The notes under the pieces are model-generated. The model was not told where the DNA came from. It saw only the letters and a program-made list of their open reading frames with translations, and did not search any database. Below, piece after piece: positions 39,639 through 42,710 of a DNA stretch of 42,710 nucleotides. The DNA lies in the NCBI GenBank assembly GCA_900541015.1, contig UQIB01000025.1, positions 1-42,710 on the forward strand, written 5' to 3'. The stretch comes from an uncultured Collinsella sp. (lineage in GTDB: Bacteria > Actinomycetota > Coriobacteriia > Coriobacteriales > Coriobacteriaceae). The position numbers were made by a program, and so were the translations under genes. Numbering within the stretch: position 1 is the first letter of the stretch; every line of letters begins with the position of its first letter.

Positions 39639-39673
39639 AAAAAAGCCGTCTCCCGAACAGTTGGGAGACGGCT
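39639..39673 (-). terminator. Terminator of rsgA
   Basis: On the minus strand AGCCGTCTCCC and GGGAGACGGCT form a perfect 11-bp stem with an 8-nt loop, followed by TTTTTT, 17 nt after the rsgA stop. Confidence 0.9.
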
Positions 39674-39690
39674 GTCATAGGAAAAATCAA

Positions 39691-40875
39691 TTACAGATGG
39701 ACATCGGGATCGAGCATTTGAGCACTCACGCGCATGGATGACGCCAGGTTTTGGAACGTTTCCAAACGCAGGCTGTCGATCTGCCCGGCGTCCTCGGCCT
39801 CGCGAACGGCGCAACCCGGCTCATGGGTATGCGTGCAATCACCAAACCGGCACGCGCGCGATGCCTCGACAATCTCGGGGAAGGCGCGCGCCAGACCCCG
39901 CTCGTGACCCACGAGCGGTAGGCTGCGCAGGCCCGGGGCATCGGCGATCACGCCGGCGTCGCCCGGCAGTGCCACCATCACGCGCGCGACGGTAGTGTGA
40001 CGGCCCTGGTCGTCGCGTTCGCGCACACCGCCAGTCGCCAACGTATCGTGGCCCAGCAGTGCATTGAGCAGTGTCGACTTGCCGGCACCCGACTCGCCCA
40101 GAATCATGGCGCAGCTCCCGGCAGGCACGCAGGAACGAACCTCGTCCAGGCCGCGCCCCTCGGCAGAGGACGTCACGATCACGCGCACGTCCGGACCCAC
40201 CAGGCGGCGCACGCGGTCCAGATCGCGCTCGAGCTCCTCGGCATCGCAGCGGTCAGCTTTGGTGAGCACCACCACCGGCGCGGCATCGCAGTCGAGTGCC
40301 AACACCAGCGAGCGCGCCACGCGGTCGAGCAGCACCTCACCGGCACCGAGCGCCTGCACGATTAGCACGCTATCCACGTTGGAGCAGAGCACCTGGCGCT
40401 CTCCGCGGGCACGGCCGCGCCAACGCTCAAAGCTCGTACGACGCGGCAGAACGCACTCAATCACGCCCATATCGTGCCCGGGAGCGCGGCGCACCGCCAC
40501 ACGGTCGCCCACGGCAGGCAGCAGGACCTCGTCCTCGCCGCGCGACTTGGCAAACCCCACGGCATGCTCGGCACGAAAGGTGTCGTCGGCAGTCGCCACC
40601 AGCGGAAACCCGCGATCCAAGCGCACCACGGCGCCAAGCTGCATCTGCTCGGGCTCCTCGCCATGTGCGCAAAAGTCGTCAAATGCCGCCTGCTGGGCTT
40701 CATCGACCGGCAGGTCATCAAACGCCGGAACGTCCTGCAGCGCGTCGAGTCCCGGCACGCTTGCCAGCAGCTCCTCGGCAGATGCGGGAGCCTCGGTCGC
40801 AAGCTTCCGACGACGATCGCGCTTAGCCCGCGCCCCCGTCGTCTTTTTCTTCGCCTTAGCCTTAGCCTTGCCCAC
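39691..40875 (-). CDS. rsgA: Ribosome small subunit-dependent GTPase RsgA
   Basis: A 394-residue circularly permuted GTPase that checks maturation of the 30S decoding centre. After a highly basic N-terminus (KAKAKAKKKTTGARAKRDRRRK) and an OB-fold (VVRLDRGFPLVA ... VGDRVAVRR), the motifs come in permuted order: G4 VLTKAD, then G1 GESGAGKST, then G3-like DAPGLRS. The C-terminal zinc domain has FGDCTHTHEPGCAV (Cys-His-Cys). GTG at 40875 is chosen because GGGAGG lies 5 nt upstream; a longer frame would run through the terminator and structured repeats upstream and is rejected. Confidence 0.95.
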   Translation of the reverse strand: MGKAKAKAKKKTTGARAKRDRRRKLATEAPASAEELLASVPGLDALQDVPAFDDLPVDEAQQAAFDDFCAHGEEPEQMQLGAVVRLDRGFPLVATADDTFRAEHAVGFAKSRGEDEVLLPAVGDRVAVRRAPGHDMGVIECVLPRRTSFERWRGRARGERQVLCSNVDSVLIVQALGAGEVLLDRVARSLVLALDCDAAPVVVLTKADRCDAEELERDLDRVRRLVGPDVRVIVTSSAEGRGLDEVRSCVPAGSCAMILGESGAGKSTLLNALLGHDTLATGGVRERDDQGRHTTVARVMVALPGDAGVIADAPGLRSLPLVGHERGLARAFPEIVEASRACRFGDCTHTHEPGCAVREAEDAGQIDSLRLETFQNLASSMRVSAQMLDPDVHL

Positions 40876-40928
40876 AAGCGCCTCCCAGCACCATAAATCA
40901 CAACTGAGCAGGTATTTTAAATCAAAAA

Positions 40929-40957
40929 GAGCTGGCCGGGCAAAGCCCGACCAGCTC
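40929..40957 (-). terminator. Terminator of RNA-like element, downstream copy
   Basis: On the minus strand GAGCTGGTCGGGC, TTT and GCCCGGCCAGCTC form a 13-bp stem with one wobble, followed by TTTTT. It lies about 50 nt before the rsgA start, so it could also gate rsgA. Confidence 0.85.
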
Positions 40958-40962
40958 ACAAA

Positions 40963-41037
40963 CTTTCCCTCAGCCCTTTTCATCCGCACGGGAGAAAAGC
41001 CAGCAAGGATACCGCAGGGCCCGCCCGCCGGGAGGGG
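40963..41037 (-). ncRNA. Candidate structured RNA element, downstream copy
   Basis: About 75 nt that are nearly identical to the upstream copy at 41101-41173. The shared core, on the minus strand, has GGGCCCT, CGGTATCC, TTGCTGGCTTT, CTCCCG, GCGGATGAAAA and GGGCTGAGGGAAAG. Possible pairings are GGCCCU with AGGGCU (closing stem) and UAUCC with GGAUG (inner stem). It runs directly into a strong terminator. It is not coding: the spacing of the two copies is not a multiple of three. No Rfam family is recognised by eye. Confidence 0.5.
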
Positions 41038-41067
41038 TTTCCTAAGGACACATCCTTTATTCAAAAC

Positions 41068-41095
41068 GAGCGGCCGAGCAATTGCTCGGCCGCTC
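41068..41095 (-). terminator. Terminator-like perfect palindrome of the upstream RNA-like copy
   Basis: A perfect 28-nt palindrome (GAGCGGCCGAGCAA and complement), followed on the minus strand by GTTTTGAAT. It occupies the same place after the conserved core as the terminator of the other copy, but its stem sequence is different. Confidence 0.7.
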
Positions 41096-41100
41096 ACCTT

Positions 41101-41173
41101 CTTTCCCTCAGCCCTTTTTCATCCGCGCGGGAGTAAAGCCAGCAAGGATACCGTAGGGCCCACCCCGGGAGTG
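41101..41173 (-). ncRNA. Candidate structured RNA element, upstream copy
   Basis: The first copy of the tandem element, between the P-type ATPase stop and the second copy. It has the same core as 40963-41037 with about six differences, most at the 5' side. Its GGGCCC is also the 3' arm of a long hairpin with the sequence just after the ATPase stop (41156-41237), so two exclusive folds are possible. Transcription would come from ATPase read-through or an unseen promoter. Confidence 0.5.
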
Positions 41174-41237
41174 TTTTCTTCTGAGCGATCCCGCAGCGCG
41201 AGGACCAGCGAAGAAGAAAACACGCAGGGGCGGGCCC
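41156..41237. repeat. 82-nt inverted repeat after the P-type ATPase
   Basis: GGGCCC-A-CCCC-GGGA-GTGTTTTCTTC (41156-41181) is mirrored by GAAGAAAACAC-GCA-GGGG-C-GGGCCC (41213-41237). The arms are 25-26 nt with small bulges and enclose a 31-nt GC-rich loop. It begins about 13 nt after the ATPase stop on the minus strand. The rest of the 374-nt gap (40876-41249) is the tandem element, its terminators and the short rsgA leader. Confidence 0.75.
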
Positions 41238-41249
41238 GGACAGGTTAAC

Positions 41250-42710
41250 TTACTCCTTCTCGACCGCGCGCATGATCGCCTTGTAGATCTCCATCAGCGG
41301 AATGATCAGGAAGGCCAGACCCAGCGCGGCAAGAACGCCCTTGAGCTCAAGCGTCACAGGGCCAAAGAACATCTCGGCAAGCGTCGGCTGCACGGTCACG
41401 ATCACCGTCAGCACCAGTGCCAGCGCGGCGGAAGCCCACAGCCACTTGTTCTGCTTCTTCATGGTGAACAGCGACGCACGACGGCTGCGCATATTGAAGC
41501 AGTGGAAAATCTCGACCATGTTGAGCGTGATGAACGCCATCATCACGCCTTCCTCGTCGGCATTGCCGGCGATCATATCGGCGATGTGGATGTAGCCCAT
41601 GTCAAAGTACACGCCCACAAAGAAGCTCGCCAGCACCAGCACGGTGATGATTAGGCCCTGGACCACGCAGTCCAGACCCATATGTCCGGCAAAGACACCG
41701 TCCTTGGCGTTGCGCGGCTTGCGCTTCATGATGTCGCCCTCGGCATCCTCCATGCCCAGCGCGAGCGCGGGGAAACAGTCGGTGACCAGGTTCACCCACA
41801 GCAGCTGCACCGGCTGAAAGATGGTAAAGCCGATGAGCGTGGCGATAAACACCGAGAAGACCTCGGCAAGGTTGGCCGAAAGCAGGAACTGGATGACCTT
41901 GCGGATGTTGTCGTAGATGCGACGGCCCTCTTCGCAGGCACCGATGATGGTGGCGAAGTTGTCGTCGGCAAGCACCATGTCGGCGACGTTCTTGGTGACA
42001 TCGGTACCGGTGATGCCCATGCCAACGCCGATGTCGGCGCGCTTGATGGACGGGGCGTCGTTGACGCCGTCGCCCGTCATGGCGACGATCTGGTCGCGCG
42101 ACTTCCAGGCCTCGACGATGCGGGTCTTGTGCTCGGGCTGGACGCGGGCGTACACGCCGTAGTCCTCGATGTGCGCGTCGAGTTCCTCGTCGCTCATGCG
42201 GTCGAGGTCGGCGCCGGTAATGGCATGGCTGCGATCGGTGACGATTCCCAGCTGCTTGGCAATGGCCACGGCGGTGTCGATATGGTCGCCCGTGATCATG
42301 ACGGTGCGGATACCGGCGTCGTGGGCCTCGCGGATGGCGTCGGCGACCTCGGGGCGGACAGGGTCAATCATGCCGGACAGGCCGCAGAAGACCAGGTCGT
42401 GCTCGAGCGCAGCGGGGCTGCAGTCGCTCGGGACTTCGGTGTAGGTGCGGCTTGCCAGCGCCAGCACGCGCAGGGCCTCGTCGGCCATGGCCTTGTTGGC
42501 GGCCACGAGTTCGGCGCGACGCTCCTCGGTCAGCGGAACGACCCTGTCGCCGTCGTAGATATGGGTGCACAGGCCGATCACCACGTCGGGCGCGCCCTTG
42601 GTGTACTGCTCATACTCGCCGTCCAGGGTCTCGACGACCACGGACATCATCTTGCGGCCCGAGTCGAACGGGGCCTCGCCCACGCGCGGGTGCTCGGCAG
42701 TCAGGCCAGT
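41250..42710 (-). CDS. Calcium-type P-type ATPase, C-terminal part
   Basis: The gene runs off the right edge; about 486 C-terminal residues are visible. The nucleotide-binding domain shows KGAPD. The P domain has MITGDHIDTAVAIAKQLGI and MTGDGVNDAPSIKRADIGVGMG. The M5-M6 region has ANLAEVFSVF and LLWVNLVTDCFPALALGME, the cation-binding signature of SERCA/PMCA-like (P2) pumps. Three or four further membrane segments follow, ending MRAVEKE. The phosphorylated DKTGT motif must lie outside the window. It probably exports Ca2+; Mn2+ is possible. The frame stays open to base 42710. Confidence 0.95.
   Translation of the reverse strand, partial: TGLTAEHPRVGEAPFDSGRKMMSVVVETLDGEYEQYTKGAPDVVIGLCTHIYDGDRVVPLTEERRAELVAANKAMADEALRVLALASRTYTEVPSDCSPAALEHDLVFCGLSGMIDPVRPEVADAIREAHDAGIRTVMITGDHIDTAVAIAKQLGIVTDRSHAITGADLDRMSDEELDAHIEDYGVYARVQPEHKTRIVEAWKSRDQIVAMTGDGVNDAPSIKRADIGVGMGITGTDVTKNVADMVLADDNFATIIGACEEGRRIYDNIRKVIQFLLSANLAEVFSVFIATLIGFTIFQPVQLLWVNLVTDCFPALALGMEDAEGDIMKRKPRNAKDGVFAGHMGLDCVVQGLIITVLVLASFFVGVYFDMGYIHIADMIAGNADEEGVMMAFITLNMVEIFHCFNMRSRRASLFTMKKQNKWLWASAALALVLTVIVTVQPTLAEMFFGPVTLELKGVLAALGLAFLIIPLMEIYKAIMRAVEKE

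Noticed and set aside
40876..41097. Extending rsgA upstream to a 468-residue protein
   Set aside because: The extra codons cross a strong terminator and the structured repeat. The GTG at 40875 has GGGAGG at ideal distance and is followed by the usual basic N-terminus.
40963..41173. TPP, cobalamin, glycine or fluoride riboswitch
   Set aside because: Short look-alike strings occur (GGGGTG; GCCAGCAAGGATACC on the plus strand), but the conserved cores of these aptamers are not present in order. The plus-strand reading also has no gene to control.

Overview
The window looks like a chromosomal segment of a high-G+C Gram-positive anaerobe, most likely of the class Coriobacteriia and probably Collinsella-like. 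The basis is protein character and gene set: long HtpG, VanRS-type and PhoBR-type two-component systems, a Gram-positive Tad pilus locus without a secretin, and small Coriobacteriia-like hypothetical proteins. The genus is recalled from family knowledge, not shown by a marker gene. Almost every gene lies on the minus strand. The only plus-strand coding genes I support are a D,D-carboxypeptidase (13660-15000) and a 57-residue membrane protein (20043-20216). I see no transposase, prophage, rRNA operon or CRISPR array.

Layout from left to right, with transcription mostly right to left. 1-3000: two tandem YhgE/Pip membrane proteins, the second cut by the window edge. 3276-5300: the chaperone htpG. 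5503-8107: a cpsC-cpsD-cpsB module (tyrosine kinase, its membrane adaptor and its phosphatase) followed by a GNAT acetyltransferase. 8303-11399: a PhoR-like kinase, a PhoB-like regulator and pstB, without the other pst genes. 11503-15000: a VanS/VanR-like pair divergent from a secreted D,D-carboxypeptidase. 15133-18474: tRNA-Ser, an 813-residue TPR-like protein, tRNA-Arg and a 125-residue protein behind a LexA-type box. 18648-22632: serS, the small membrane gene, proC, rlmH and an SPFH protein. 22940-28565: tRNA-Leu, tatD, rsmA, metG, rsmI and a GH5-like protein that has lost catalytic residues. 28754-29115: a palindromic tandem array and tRNA-Phe. 29239-29789: a BrnT/BrnA-like toxin-antitoxin pair. 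29848-39438: one compact Tad pilus operon (cpaB, tadZ, tadA, tadB, tadC, flp, an unknown gene, three TadE-like proteins, a TadG-like protein and a DUF192 protein). 39691-40875: the GTPase rsgA. 40929-41237: two tandem copies of a conserved, structured-looking sequence, each with its own terminator. 41250 to the end: the C-terminal part of a calcium-type P-type ATPase.

The cell-surface theme is strong. Wall remodelling (carboxypeptidase plus VanRS), capsule or exopolysaccharide phosphorelay control (CpsBCD), adhesion pili (Tad) and YhgE-type membrane proteins share the window with translation and repair housekeeping genes. The most unusual material is not protein coding. It includes the tandem RNA-like elements between the ATPase and rsgA, a 62-nt-period array of four palindromes beside tRNA-Phe, a 154-bp nested palindrome that exactly fills the proC/small-gene gap, a 25-bp-arm hairpin behind htpG, and partial tRNA copies beside tRNA-Leu and tRNA-Ser. 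These suggest that several families of intergenic palindromic repeats populate this genome.
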